Origin: an uncultured Prevotella sp.
GTDB lineage: Bacteria; Bacteroidota; Bacteroidia; Bacteroidales; Bacteroidaceae
NCBI GenBank assembly: GCA_945863825.1
Contig: CAMBBY010000150.1
Location: 1 to 5,053, forward strand
Length of the DNA stretch: 5,053 bases
Direction: 5' to 3'
Below the pieces are notes generated by a model that worked only from the letters and a program-made list of their open reading frames with translations, was not told where the DNA came from and did no database searches. Positions 4,814 through 5,053 of this stretch are shown piece by piece. The translations under genes were made by a program, and so were the position numbers. Each line of letters begins with the position of its first letter. The stretch's first letter is position 1.

Positions 4814-5053
4814 ATGTTAAAAGGAAAGAAAATCGTATTGGGCATCACAGGCTCGATTGCAGCCTATAAAGCATGCCTGATTATACGAGGATTCATCAAG
4901 CGGGGCGCTGAGGTTCAGGTGGTCATCACTCCTGCCGGAAAGGAGTTTATTACCCCTATCACCCTCTCTGCCCTCACTCATAAACCCGTGGTAAGCGAGT
5001 TCTTCTCTCAGCGCGACGGCACATGGCACTCGCACGTGGATCTCGGACTGTGG
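4814..5053 (+). CDS. coaBC: CoaBC (phosphopantothenoylcysteine decarboxylase/synthetase), 3'-truncated by window end
   Basis: Eighty codons run in frame from ATG 4814 to the last base without a stop. The full bifunctional protein is usually about 400 residues, so this is only the start of the CoaC half. That flavoprotein half decarboxylates phosphopantothenoylcysteine, and the missing CoaB half would join phosphopantothenate to cysteine; both are steps of coenzyme A synthesis in the cytoplasm. Residues 5-20 (KKIVLGITGSIAAYKA) are the FMN-binding start typical of the family. VVITPAGKEFITPITLSALT (36-55) fits the next conserved stretch. TWHSHVDLGLW (70-80) contains H74, which aligns with the catalytic His of E. 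coli Dfp (HIxL motif). The start lies 19 nt after the exonuclease stop. The monofunctional CoaC alternative cannot be excluded from this fragment, though coaBC is the usual form in Bacteroidetes. Confidence 0.95.
   Translation, partial: MLKGKKIVLGITGSIAAYKACLIIRGFIKRGAEVQVVITPAGKEFITPITLSALTHKPVVSEFFSQRDGTWHSHVDLGLW

Noticed and set aside
4817..5035. 72-codon minus-strand open frame at the right end
   Set aside because: It is antisense to the coaBC start, which has clear FMN-binding and catalytic His motifs.

Overview
The window looks like the end of a metagenome-assembled or isolate contig from the order Bacteroidales, most likely a Prevotella/Segatella-type gut bacterium. Three things suggest this. 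There is an exact Bacteroidetes-type promoter (TTTG, 20 nt, TATTTTTG). Shine-Dalgarno sites are weak or absent. The gene content includes a DUF3127 protein and the run beta clamp - DEDDh exonuclease - coaBC, an order I recall from this group. Genus is an inference from general resemblance, not from a search.

The first 46 bases are not genomic. They are an untrimmed Illumina Nextera P5-side adapter: the P5 tail, an 8-nt index, the Read 1 sequence and the Tn5 mosaic end. Genomic sequence starts at 47, inside the zinc ribbon of a nudC-like NADH pyrophosphatase gene. The apparent ATG at position 30 lies in the adapter, so the N-terminal MCIRDS of the open frame is artificial.

Left block (47-1715, + strand): the truncated nudC-like gene is followed after 27 nt by a complete 12-helix MFS transporter, probably in one transcript. 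Next is a 370-bp gene-free region (1716-2085). It holds a 117-bp nested palindromic element built on GTTAAG/CTTAAC motifs, a smaller inverted repeat, and a strong bidirectional terminator. The terminator serves the convergent genes on either side.

Middle (2086-2526, - strand): a DUF3127 protein, predicted OB-fold, with a low-complexity Pro/Ala/Gly linker and a C-terminal DDLPF. This layout closely mimics single-stranded DNA-binding protein (SSB). It is divergently oriented from dnaN across a 252-bp intergenic region carrying the dnaN promoter.

Right block (2779-5053, + strand): dnaN (sliding clamp), a DEDDh 3'-5' exonuclease with an ExoX-like C-terminal domain, and the first 80 codons of coaBC (coenzyme A synthesis). 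Gaps are 27 and 19 nt, so this is probably an operon led by the dnaN promoter. The theme is DNA replication and repair plus cofactor metabolism. Most of the window is ordinary core genome. The points worth a second look are the adapter artefact, the SSB-like DUF3127 protein and the palindromic intergenic element.
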